A program made the translations under genes and the position numbers. Source: Desulfopila_A sp964446655 (GTDB lineage Bacteria > Desulfobacterota > Desulfobulbia > Desulfobulbales > Desulfocapsaceae). Taken from it: a DNA stretch of 64,000 bases. The notes beneath the pieces were generated by a model, which was given only the letters and a program-made list of their open reading frames with translations, was not told the DNA's origin and made no database searches. This document shows positions 46,165 to 54,441 of the stretch, one piece after another. Location: the NCBI GenBank assembly GCA_964446655.1, contig CAYUPL010000008.1, positions 1 through 64,000 on the forward strand, given 5' to 3'. The first letter of the stretch is position 1; each line of letters starts with the position of its first letter.

Positions 46165-46286
46165 GTAATCACCTCTTCTTCGTTTTGGTTGATCCGCCTG
46201 ATCTTTGGAACCAGACATGAAGAGATTAAGCCCTTTTGGGGTTATATGCACAAACCTCATCCGCACATGCGGAGGGATGATACCTC

Positions 46287-49200
46287 TTATTCTTCGATAA
46301 GTTCCATGTTAAGACAGAGCCCCTGCAGCTCTTTCACCAGAACATGAAAAGATTCCGGCAAGCCGGTTGTCAGGAAATTATTACCTTTAACTATGCGCTC
46401 ATACATGGTGGTTCTGCCTTCGACATCATCTGATTTGGCAGTAAGGAATTCTTTCAATGTATATGCAGCACCATACGCCTCCATGGCCCAGACCTCCATT
46501 TCACCAAGACGCTGGCCGCCAAACTGAGCCTTACCGCCTAATGGCTGCTGCGTCACGAGAGAATACGGACCTGTGGAACGAGCATGGATTTTGTTGTCAA
46601 CCAGATGATGTAATTTGAGCATGTACATGACCCCGACCGTAACCGGATTATTAAATGGTTCTCCCGTCAACCCATCATAGAGTCTGCTTTGCCCGACTTC
46701 ATCAACTCCAGCCTCGACAAGCAGCTCTCGGATTTTGCTCTCGGCAGCGCCGTCAAATACCGGGGTACTCATATGTAATCCGTCTTTATGGATTCGAGCC
46801 CATCTGATGATTTCAGCATCATCTTTTCCCTGCAGAATCTCAGCAGCTTCACTCTTAGAATAAACCTTGTTGATCTTCGCCTTTATCTCAGCGACCGCCT
46901 GCTGCTGCGCCAATTTTTCCAGCTGTTCGCCGAGCTTTTTGGCTGCAAACCCTAAATGAATTTCAAGCACCTGCCCAACATTCATACGCGAAGGTACTCC
47001 CAACGGATTGAGAACAATGTCAACCGTTTGACCATCGGCGAAGAACGGCATGTCCTCTTCCGGCAACAACCTGGAAATGACACCTTTGTTGCCGTGTCTT
47101 CCAGCCATTTTATCACCGACGGACAGTTTACGTTTGGTGGCCACATAGACCTTGACCATCTTGACCACACCAGGAGGAAGATCGTCCCCTTTCTGCAGTC
47201 GTTCGATGATGCCGTCGTATCTGGCGCTTATAAGCTGGGATTGTTTTTCATATCGCTGATAAATTGCATCTATCTGCTCAGTATATTTGTTCTTTTCAGA
47301 AAAATCGACATTGCTCAGGTCCCGGAAGCCCACCTGAGCAGCCAGTGCTCCATCGATCTTCTTTCCAAGTTTTACAAGTACGCTGCCGTCTTTACCGATG
47401 ATATCATGTTTGGCTGTCCGGCCATTCATTATATCGCCAACTTCGAGGCAGACCCCACGCTTGAGGCTGGCAAGCTCATCAAGCTTATCCTGATTAATGC
47501 GCTCTATGTCCATCTCTTCTATAATTAAAGAGCGCTCATCTTTATCTACACCCTTGCGAGAGAACACCTTGGCATCAATAACCACACCCTCAACGCCCGG
47601 TGGAACACGAAGTGAAGAATCTTTAACATCCTGGGCTTTTTCGCCAAAAATGGCTCGGAGAAGTTTTTCCTCGGGGGAAAGAACGGTTTCACCTTTCGGC
47701 GTTACTTTTCCTACCAGAGTATCCCCTGCCCCAACTTCCGCACCAATTCTTACAATTCCGGAATCATCTAGGTTTCGGAGAGTTTCTTCGCTGACATTGG
47801 GAATATCACGGGTAATCTCTTCTTTGCCGAGTTTGGTATCCCGCGCCATGGTTTCAAAAACCTCGATATGGACAGAAGTGAAGGTGTCCTCCTTGAGCAG
47901 TCTCTCATTGACAAGTATGGAGTCCTCAAAGTTATATCCCCTCCATGGCATAAAGGCGATAGTGATATTCTTGCCGATTGCCAGCTCACCTTGATCACAC
48001 GAAGGACCATCGGCGAGTATGGTTCCTTTTGTCACCTTCTGTCCCGGCAGCACCAAGGGAACCTGGTTAAAACAAGTATTCTGATTTGATTTCTTGTACT
48101 TCTCCAGACGATACACGGCAATTCCCGTATCGTAGCCATCGGTTCCAGGCTGATCATAGCGGACGACAACCCGGTTTGAATCGGCTTCTTCAACAACACC
48201 TTCTCCACCTGCCAACAGGCACGCTCCTGAATCCCGAGCTACATATTTTTCCATCCCGGTACCGACAAGAGGAGCGGCGGTTTTCAGAAGAGGTACAGCC
48301 TGTCTCTGCATGTTGGATCCCATCAGAGCACGGTTGGCATCGTCGTTTTCGAGAAAAGGTACAAGTGATGCAGCAACACTGATCAGCTGGTTTGGCGCTA
48401 TATCCATATAGGTGACAGTATCACTCAGGGCCGTAACAACCTCTCCCTCCTCCCGTGCAATCAAGGTATCAGGGATAATTGCATGGTTATCATCAAGTGG
48501 AACCGATGCAGGAGCGATAATATGATTTTTCTCCTGCAAGGCGCTGAAATATTCAACTTTGTCAGTAACCACCCTGTTTTCTACCTTACGATAAGGAGTT
48601 TCGACGAAACCATATGGATTCACCCTGGCATAGGTGGCCAGAGAGACAATCAAGCCGATATTCGGTCCTTCAGGGGTCTCAACAGGACATATACGTCCAT
48701 AATGGGTGGGATGCACATCCCGCACTTCAAACCCGGCGCGCTCACGTGATAATCCACCGGGTCCGAGAGCGCTGAGACGCCTTTTATGCGTTACTTCAGA
48801 AAGAGGATTGGTCTGGTCCATGAACTGCGACAGCTGGGATGTACCAAAAAACTCTTTTATGGCAGCTGAGATCGGTTTGGGATTGACAAGGTCGTGCGGC
48901 ATCAGGGTTTCGACATCCTGCAGGGTCATACGTTCCTTGATGGCACGTTCCATCCTGACCAGTCCCATGCGATACTGATTCTCAATCAATTCTCCAACTG
49001 TACGTACCCGTCTGTTGCCTAAATGGTCAATATCATCAACACCGCCCTGACTGTCCTTCAAACGAACCAGATATTTAATTGACTCGACAATATCAACTTT
49101 AGTCAATGCCTTCATGCTGATATCTATATCAAGATTTAACCTGGCATTAATTTTATAACGCCCAACCTCGGAGAGGTCGTACAAATCCTGATTAAAGAAC

Positions 49201-50366
49201 AAATTATCGAAAAAGGTCTGCGCCACTTCCAACGTTGGCGGACTGGATGGGCGAAGCCTTCTGTAAATCTCGAGAAGGGCTTCTTCTGAAGAACCAACTT
49301 TATCTAGAGCCAATGTCTTGCGAAAGGCATCGGAGAAATAGACACCATCGATATACAATACTTTTATGCTTGTAATTCCAGCTTCTTGAATGGATTCCAG
49401 TACTGTCTCGGTAATCTCGGTATTCGCCAGAAACATAATTTCATCAGTTCCTGGATTGACGATATCCTGAGAAAGATATTTGCCCAGGATCTCGTCACGG
49501 GATATTTGCAGAAATTCAATACTTGATGTCTCAATTTTCTTGCAAAGAACTTTGCTGATTTTTTTCCCTTTCTTGCCAAGAACTTCGCCATCGTCCGGAT
49601 TAACTACATCAAATTCTAAGCGCTGACCGACGGCAGTCTTGGCATTGAAGCGGATTTTATACTCATCCTTACCAAGAAGAATTTCGTTAATGAGATAAAA
49701 TTCTTCCAACAATTCTGAGCTATTGTAACCAATTGCCTTGAGGAGAGTGGTGACAGGAAACTTTCGTCTTCTGTCGATCCGAACATGGAGAACATCTTTA
49801 ATATCAAACTCCAGATCTATCCATGAGCCCCGCACCGGAATAATCCGGGCTGAATAGAGAAGCTTACCGCTGGCATGGCTCTTGCCGTTATCATGGGTGT
49901 AAAAAAGTCCGGGAGAACGCTGTAACTGGGAGACAATAACTCTTTCCGTGCCATTTATAACAAAAACGCCATCTCGAGACATTAATGGCAATGCTCCGAG
50001 ATAGACCTCCTGTTCTTTAATATCACGAATAGTCTGTACTCCGGTGTCCTCATCAACATCAAAGGTGATCAGGCGGACGACTATTTTTAACGGGATATCG
50101 AAGGTCATGCCGCGTTGGACACATTCTTCAACTGTGTATTTCGGCTCACCGAACTTATATTTGACATACTCAAGAGAGCACATCCCGTTAAAATCATTAA
50201 TGGGAAAGACATTTTTTAAGATTGCCTGAAGGCCGTAATCCTCGCGATCCTCCGGCTCACGGTCCATTTGCAAAAATTTCTCGTAGGATTTCCTCTGCAT
50301 TGATATCAGATGGGGGACCTCAATGATATTTTCCACAGTGGCAAATTTCTTTCTAATTCGTTCCAT
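46287..50366 (-). CDS. rpoB: RNA polymerase beta subunit
   Basis: A 1359-residue subunit. The rifampicin-binding cluster reads GTSQLSQFMDQTNPLSEVTH then KRRLSALGPGGLSRERAGFE, the sensitive wild-type pattern. The C-terminal KLHHLVDNKIHARSTGPYSL and QPLGGKAQFGGQRLGEMEVW blocks are standard. Length is near that of E. coli (1342). It follows a 205-bp spacer after rplL that contains two hairpins. Confidence 0.98.
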   Translation of the reverse strand: MERIRKKFATVENIIEVPHLISMQRKSYEKFLQMDREPEDREDYGLQAILKNVFPINDFNGMCSLEYVKYKFGEPKYTVEECVQRGMTFDIPLKIVVRLITFDVDEDTGVQTIRDIKEQEVYLGALPLMSRDGVFVINGTERVIVSQLQRSPGLFYTHDNGKSHASGKLLYSARIIPVRGSWIDLEFDIKDVLHVRIDRRRKFPVTTLLKAIGYNSSELLEEFYLINEILLGKDEYKIRFNAKTAVGQRLEFDVVNPDDGEVLGKKGKKISKVLCKKIETSSIEFLQISRDEILGKYLSQDIVNPGTDEIMFLANTEITETVLESIQEAGITSIKVLYIDGVYFSDAFRKTLALDKVGSSEEALLEIYRRLRPSSPPTLEVAQTFFDNLFFNQDLYDLSEVGRYKINARLNLDIDISMKALTKVDIVESIKYLVRLKDSQGGVDDIDHLGNRRVRTVGELIENQYRMGLVRMERAIKERMTLQDVETLMPHDLVNPKPISAAIKEFFGTSQLSQFMDQTNPLSEVTHKRRLSALGPGGLSRERAGFEVRDVHPTHYGRICPVETPEGPNIGLIVSLATYARVNPYGFVETPYRKVENRVVTDKVEYFSALQEKNHIIAPASVPLDDNHAIIPDTLIAREEGEVVTALSDTVTYMDIAPNQLISVAASLVPFLENDDANRALMGSNMQRQAVPLLKTAAPLVGTGMEKYVARDSGACLLAGGEGVVEEADSNRVVVRYDQPGTDGYDTGIAVYRLEKYKKSNQNTCFNQVPLVLPGQKVTKGTILADGPSCDQGELAIGKNITIAFMPWRGYNFEDSILVNERLLKEDTFTSVHIEVFETMARDTKLGKEEITRDIPNVSEETLRNLDDSGIVRIGAEVGAGDTLVGKVTPKGETVLSPEEKLLRAIFGEKAQDVKDSSLRVPPGVEGVVIDAKVFSRKGVDKDERSLIIEEMDIERINQDKLDELASLKRGVCLEVGDIMNGRTAKHDIIGKDGSVLVKLGKKIDGALAAQVGFRDLSNVDFSEKNKYTEQIDAIYQRYEKQSQLISARYDGIIERLQKGDDLPPGVVKMVKVYVATKRKLSVGDKMAGRHGNKGVISRLLPEEDMPFFADGQTVDIVLNPLGVPSRMNVGQVLEIHLGFAAKKLGEQLEKLAQQQAVAEIKAKINKVYSKSEAAEILQGKDDAEIIRWARIHKDGLHMSTPVFDGAAESKIRELLVEAGVDEVGQSRLYDGLTGEPFNNPVTVGVMYMLKLHHLVDNKIHARSTGPYSLVTQQPLGGKAQFGGQRLGEMEVWAMEAYGAAYTLKEFLTAKSDDVEGRTTMYERIVKGNNFLTTGLPESFHVLVKELQGLCLNMELIEE

Positions 50367-50491
50367 AAATCGTCCTCGAGGGTGCCTATAGATCGTTTTG
50401 GTATATACACAATAAGACCTGAAAGCGGTATAATGTGTGATGTTTTAGCTGGTTAGGTGGGAAAATAATTGTTCTAGTTCCAGAAATACGA

Positions 50492-50555
50492 CACGCTACG
50501 CGGCAAAGCCCGTAGCGTGCTTCCAAAAACAGACGAGCATTGATAGGAACAATGC
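50492..50555 (-). promoter_or_regulatory. Tandem hairpins in the rplL-rpoB spacer (candidate attenuator or processing site)
   Basis: A strong hairpin CACGCTACG-c-GGC / GCC-CGTAGCGTG (50492-50519) and a smaller GCATTG / CAATGC stem (50537-50555) lie in tandem between rplL and rpoB. On the minus strand neither is followed by a proper T-run. In E. coli this spacer holds an attenuator and an RNase III site that set the ratio of L7/L12 to RNA polymerase; the same position suggests a similar role here, by analogy only. Confidence 0.5.
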
Positions 50556-50571
50556 CCAATGTGCGGTTGGA

Positions 50572-50952
50572 CTATTTGATCTCGACGACACCACCGACGG
50601 CTTCAATTTTGCCTTTGATTTCTTCGGCTTCTTCTTTAGTAACACCTTCTTTCAAAGGTTGGGGTGCATCTTCGACAAGTGCTTTGGCTTCTTTAAGCCC
50701 AAGGCTTGTGATAGCGCGAACTTCTTTGATAACTTTGATCTTCTGGTCACCGGCGCCGGCGAGAATGACATCAAACTCTGTTTGCTCTTCAACAGCAGCT
50801 CCTTCAGCAGGAGCAGCTCCAGCAGCCGCTACGGCAACAGGAGCAGCTGCGGATACGCCGAACTTTTCTTCAAACTCTTTGATGAGCTCTGAAAGCTCAA
50901 GCACAGACATATTCGCAATGAAATCAATCACATCTTCTTTTGTTACAGCCAT
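50572..50952 (-). CDS. rplL: 50S ribosomal protein L7/L12
   Basis: A 126-residue stalk protein. N-terminal dimerisation helices (TKEDVIDFIANMSVLELSEL) are followed by an Ala/Pro/Gly hinge (about 34-55) and the C-terminal factor-binding domain with KIKVIKEVRAITSLGLKEAK, ALVEDAPQPLKEGV. It recruits EF-Tu, EF-G and other GTPases through L10. Confidence 0.97.
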   Translation of the reverse strand: MAVTKEDVIDFIANMSVLELSELIKEFEEKFGVSAAAPVAVAAAGAAPAEGAAVEEQTEFDVILAGAGDQKIKVIKEVRAITSLGLKEAKALVEDAPQPLKEGVTKEEAEEIKGKIEAVGGVVEIK

Positions 50953-51000
50953 TTTTTCTACCTCTTTATTTTATAAATTTATTGGTACCGGCCAGGTCTT

Positions 51001-51528
51001 TTAATTTTCAACCTGTTCTTTCTGATCCTTGAGAGCCTGCAAGCCATACAGAAATGTTCGTGGAACTCCACAGAGAACCTGAACAAGACCTGTTGGCACT
51101 CCGTTGAGAACGGAAAGCAACTGACCAAGTAAAACTTCTTTGGTCGGTAGCTTTGAGAGAGCAATAAGCTCCGCTGGTCCCAACTTTTCCCCTTCAAGAA
51201 CGGCTGACCTGATAATGAATTTATCATGGTCTTCTGCAAATTTTGCTAATGCCTTTGCAGGTCCGACAGGATCATCATAGGCCGTTACTACGGCTGTAGT
51301 CCCAGTAAAGTCATCACTGAGAACTTCGCTCTCTGTCTCGGTAACCGCTCTTTTAAGGAGAGTGTTTTTGGCAACACGAATCTCTGAATTACAATTCCTC
51401 AGTTCAATCCGAATTTTCTGTAACTGGGACACAGTCAAGCCGCGATAATCTGCGACTACAGACAATTTAGATTTGCTGAAGGATTTGTTCAGTTCAGAGA
51501 CTATTGCTGCTTTCTCTTCACGATTCAA
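51001..51528 (-). CDS. rplJ: 50S ribosomal protein L10
   Basis: A 175-residue stalk-base protein that anchors L7/L12 dimers. It shows SKSKLSVVADYRGLTVSQLQ, RVAKNTLLKRAV and a helical C-terminus. The start is TTG at 51528: GGAGGAG lies just upstream and no ATG keeps the conserved N-terminus. The leader contains an L10-type structure (51700-51770), so L10 probably represses its own operon. Confidence 0.96.
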   Translation of the reverse strand: MNREEKAAIVSELNKSFSKSKLSVVADYRGLTVSQLQKIRIELRNCNSEIRVAKNTLLKRAVTETESEVLSDDFTGTTAVVTAYDDPVGPAKALAKFAEDHDKFIIRSAVLEGEKLGPAELIALSKLPTKEVLLGQLLSVLNGVPTGLVQVLCGVPRTFLYGLQALKDQKEQVEN

Positions 51529-51800
51529 AGCACTCCTCCTACGTTTAGATTAATGTCGTTTAATACAGCAGTTACATCAAGACTACGTGGTTCACAAATG
51601 GCGAGTACTGCTACTCACGGATCTTGCCAAGATTTTTACAAAAAACGTAAAAGCGTAAATATCTCTAACAAAAATCATTCCTTTTCAGGACGTGAGGGTG
51701 TAAACCGTCTCGGCAGGTGGCCTTTGGCCAATTAAACCGTTGAGTACCTGCTGTCTTCGACTCTCAACTGCGCCCCGGCGGACGCAGAACCTCTTCTACA
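51529..51800 (-). other. rplA-rplJ intergenic leader region
   Basis: This 272-bp spacer is long for the cluster. Its upstream third carries the L10 leader; the remainder (51529-51690) is A/T-rich with a small AATCTTGGCAAGAT stem at about 51619-51632 (minus strand reading) and ends in GGAGGAG before rplJ. No gene is seen. Confidence 0.6.
51700..51770 (-). ncRNA. Ribosomal protein L10 leader (autoregulatory element)
   Basis: On the minus strand the sequence reads GAAGACA-GCAGGT, an inner arm with GGCC-AAA-GGCC, then ACCTGC-CGAGAC. The GCAGGT/ACCTGC stem pairs 51746-51751 with 51713-51718, and the flanking GAAGACA and CGAGAC have the kink-turn look of the L10 leader, where the L10-L12 complex binds to repress the rplJL operon. 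Position, about 170 bases before rplJ, fits the family. Confidence 0.75.
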
Positions 51801-52505
51801 TTATTTCAATATGGCTCGTACATCGACCGGATCAACTTTGAAACCGGGACTCATGGTAGTTGAAACGGAGATTCCTCGTATATATATACCTTTACTCGAA
51901 CTAGGCTTGAGTTGGATTAACCTGCCGATAAAAGCTAAAATATTTTCATAAACTTTTTCTTTACCAAAAGATGCTTTACCTACACCCGCATGTACAATAC
52001 CTGCTTTATCAACGCGAAAATCAACTTTTCCTGATTTAATTTCAGATACTATATTGGCGACGTCAAAGGTAACCGTACCCAGTTTTGCATTGGGCATCAG
52101 ATTTCTCGGTCCGAGAATTCTACCAATCTTTCCTACAGTTCCCATCATATCGGGCGTTGCAACAGTTTTGTCAAATTCCAGCCAGCCGCCTTGAATCTTC
52201 TCGACAAGATCGTCGGATCCGACATAATCAGCACCAGCCTCTTTGGCCTCTGTTTCTTTTTCACCTTTTGCAAAAACAAGCACCCTGGTTTCCTTGCCGG
52301 TTCCGTGAGGTAAGACCACTGAAGATCGGATCATTTGATCGGCGTGACGCGGGTCAACCCCTAATTTTACGGCAACATCAAATGTTTCATCAAAACCAGC
52401 ATAAGCACACTTTAGTGCATTGTCGATACCATCTTCGAGGGAATACGTTTTTGTCTTATCTATCGATTCAAGCAGTTTTCTGTATTTTTTTCCGTGTTTC
52501 GGCAT
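51801..52505 (-). CDS. rplA: 50S ribosomal protein L1
   Basis: A 234-residue L1 of the mobile E-site stalk. It has VAVKLGVDPRHADQMIRSSV, VLPHGTGKETRVLVF and the signature KIGRILGPRNLMPNAKLGTV. ATG 52505 follows the usual rplK-rplA spacing. In E. coli L1 represses rplKA; no operator copy was identified here. Confidence 0.97.
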   Translation of the reverse strand: MPKHGKKYRKLLESIDKTKTYSLEDGIDNALKCAYAGFDETFDVAVKLGVDPRHADQMIRSSVVLPHGTGKETRVLVFAKGEKETEAKEAGADYVGSDDLVEKIQGGWLEFDKTVATPDMMGTVGKIGRILGPRNLMPNAKLGTVTFDVANIVSEIKSGKVDFRVDKAGIVHAGVGKASFGKEKVYENILAFIGRLIQLKPSSSKGIYIRGISVSTTMSPGFKVDPVDVRAILK

Positions 52506-52567
52506 ATCAGCCTCCTACTATGGGTCAAGGACCAATTAAGGCCTTCCGAGTAGTAAATTAAATTGTA

Positions 52568-52993
52568 TTAATCTTTAATGGTAATGCCGGCGCTTCTGGC
52601 GGTACCTTCAATAATCTTCATGGCACTTTCGAGATCATAGGCGTTAAGATCAACCATTTTTATCTCTGCAATCTCACGAATTTTTGCCCGTTTTATCTCT
52701 GCAACCCGCTCCAGCTTCGGATTGCCTGAACCTTTACTGATACCGGCTGCTTTAAGCAATAAAACCGAGGCAGGAGGTGTCTTCGTTATATAACTGAAGG
52801 ACCTGTCCTGAAAAACGGTAATAACCACCGGCACAATGGTGTCACCCATTGATTGGGTTTTCGCATTAAATTGTTTGCAGAATTCCATAATATTGACACC
52901 GTGCTGACCGAGAGCAGGACCAACAGGCGGTGAAGGGTTGGCTTTCCCCGCTGGAATCTGTAGTTTTATATATGCCGTTACTTTTTTGGCCAT
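52568..52993 (-). CDS. rplK: 50S ribosomal protein L11
   Basis: A 141-residue L11 at the GTPase-associated centre, needed for RelA activation in bacteria that have it. It shows IKLQIPAGKANPSPPVGPAL, GQHGVNIMEFCKQFNAKT and the C-terminal rRNA-binding KGSGNPKLERVAEIKRAKI. The Pro-rich hinge typical of thiostrepton-sensitive L11 is present. Confidence 0.97.
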   Translation of the reverse strand: MAKKVTAYIKLQIPAGKANPSPPVGPALGQHGVNIMEFCKQFNAKTQSMGDTIVPVVITVFQDRSFSYITKTPPASVLLLKAAGISKGSGNPKLERVAEIKRAKIREIAEIKMVDLNAYDLESAMKIIEGTARSAGITIKD

Positions 52994-53095
52994 TATTCAC
53001 CCCAACTATCAACTTGTTAAAAACAAAAATTTCTGCCGGGGAGTTTCCCCGAACAGACATTTTCCCGAATAAACGCAATTCGTTCTATTGTAAAC

Positions 53096-53629
53096 CTACG
53101 TATTTGAAACCTGGACGAATTCCAGCTCAACCGGTGTTTCTCTTCCAAAGATTGAAACCATTACCCGCACTCTTCCTTTTTCAGGAAAAACCTCGTCTAC
53201 AACGCCCTGAAAGTTGGCAAAAGGCCCGTCGATAACCCGAACAACCTCTCCTATATCAAAAATCACTTTGGGCCGTGGCCGCTCCGACCCGTCCTGAATA
53301 CGCCCGATTATCTTACCGGCATCTTCATCTGAAAGCGGTATAGGGTCTTTATCATCTCCGACAAATCCTATGACGCGAGGCATATTTTCATGAATGGTAT
53401 GCCATGTTGTGTCATTGAGATCCATACTGACAAGCATGTATCCTGGAAAAAACCGTCTGGAAGATGTCTTCCTGGAACCTTTTATCATTTCGACGACCTG
53501 TTCGGTAGGAACTAAAACTTCGCCGAAATATTCTTCCAGTCCGTCCCGACGGATTCGCTCTTCGAGAGTCGCTTTAACTTTATCTTCAAAACCGGAGTGA
53601 ACCTGAAGTATGTACCATTGTCTTGCCAT
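53096..53629 (-). CDS. nusG: Transcription termination/antitermination protein NusG
   Basis: A 177-residue NusG. The NGN domain (1-115) has RQWYILQVHSGFEDKVKATL and FFPGYMLVSMDL, and the KOW domain (about 122-177) VRVIDGPFANFQGVVDEVFP with GRVRVMVSIFGRETPVELEF. It links RNA polymerase with Rho or ribosomal S10. It lies between secE and rplK. Confidence 0.97.
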   Translation of the reverse strand: MARQWYILQVHSGFEDKVKATLEERIRRDGLEEYFGEVLVPTEQVVEMIKGSRKTSSRRFFPGYMLVSMDLNDTTWHTIHENMPRVIGFVGDDKDPIPLSDEDAGKIIGRIQDGSERPRPKVIFDIGEVVRVIDGPFANFQGVVDEVFPEKGRVRVMVSIFGRETPVELEFVQVSNT

Positions 53630-53714
53630 CTTTAACGTTTCCCCAGCCTGAGTTTTTTATAATGCATAAAAAGCAATATCACGCAGCATCATTGTAACGC
53701 TTTTCAGTTCAGCT

Positions 53715-53963
53715 TTATCGCAGCAGATAGGAAACCAGTTTACCAAGAATCAAATCAATAGAACCAAGATAGATGGCAACCACCACGGTAAGCACCACAA
53801 CTATTCCAGTGAGTCCCATTGTGACCTTTTTGTCAGGCCATACAATCTTTGAGAATTCTACCTGTACCTCTTTGATAAACTTCTTGATTTGAGACGGAGA
53901 GTATGGAGATGGTGTATCGGCTTTTACAACAGCGCTTTTTTTTGGTTTCTCTTTCGTTGCCAT
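53715..53963 (-). CDS. secE: Preprotein translocase subunit SecE
   Basis: An 82-residue SecE with a charged cytoplasmic N-terminus, the conserved amphipathic FIKEVQVEFSKIVWPDKKVT segment and a single transmembrane helix (about 53-75). It stabilises SecY. ATG 53963 is chosen to match the short single-helix form, although its ribosome site is weak; the frame is open upstream to 54005. Confidence 0.93.
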   Translation of the reverse strand: MATKEKPKKSAVVKADTPSPYSPSQIKKFIKEVQVEFSKIVWPDKKVTMGLTGIVVVLTVVVAIYLGSIDLILGKLVSYLLR

Positions 53964-54121
53964 ACTCGTTGCCAATCCTCGTAGTTTGTGCCTGGGAAAT
54001 TTCAATCTCAGTTTGCAAGAAACGATTGTGTAAAGGTATCTATGTTGGCTTCATTTACCAGCATGAGCTGTATATCTTCCGTACCACTTCGAAGAAGCAA
54101 AGCTGTTCCAATTAGTCAGCA

Positions 54122-54198
54122 TGGCAGGCCAGGAGGGATTCGAACCCCCAACTTCCGGATTTGGAGTCCGGCACTCTACCAATTAGAGTTACTGGCCT
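54122..54198 (-). tRNA. trnW: tRNA-Trp (anticodon CCA)
   Basis: A complete cloverleaf: acceptor AGGCCAG/CTGGCCT, anticodon stem CCGGA with loop CTCCAAA (CCA), T arm GGTTCGAATCC and an encoded 3' CCA (54122-54124). It lies between rpmG and secE, as in many bacteria. Confidence 0.97.
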
Positions 54199-54207
54199 GC
54201 ACAATCT

Positions 54208-54357
54208 CTACTTCGTTTCTTTGTGCGGAAGGTGCGTCTTGCAAAACGGACAGTATTTTTTTAATTCCAGTTTGTTGGGTGTGTTTCTCTTATTCTTCGT
54301 GGTCGTGTAATTACGACGTTTACACGTACCACAAGCAAGAGTGATGATATCTCTCAT
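54208..54357 (-). CDS. rpmG: 50S ribosomal protein L33 (zinc form)
   Basis: A 49-residue L33 found by translating the space between tuf copy 2 and tRNA-Trp: MRDIITLACGTCKRRNYTTT, KNKRNTPNKLELKKYCPFC and KTHLPHKETK. The CxxC pairs (ACGTC and CPFC) are those of the zinc-binding C+ form. ATG 54357, TAG 54208-54210. It is 9 bp from the tRNA-Trp gene. Confidence 0.96.
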   Translation of the reverse strand: MRDIITLACGTCKRRNYTTTKNKRNTPNKLELKKYCPFCKTHLPHKETK

Positions 54358-54441
54358 TACGTTCACGTCCCTATAAAAAAAGAACCCGGCCTCCCTGCAA
54401 ACGGCAAGGAGGCAGGGTAAAGATTACCTGCCTTGCAATTA

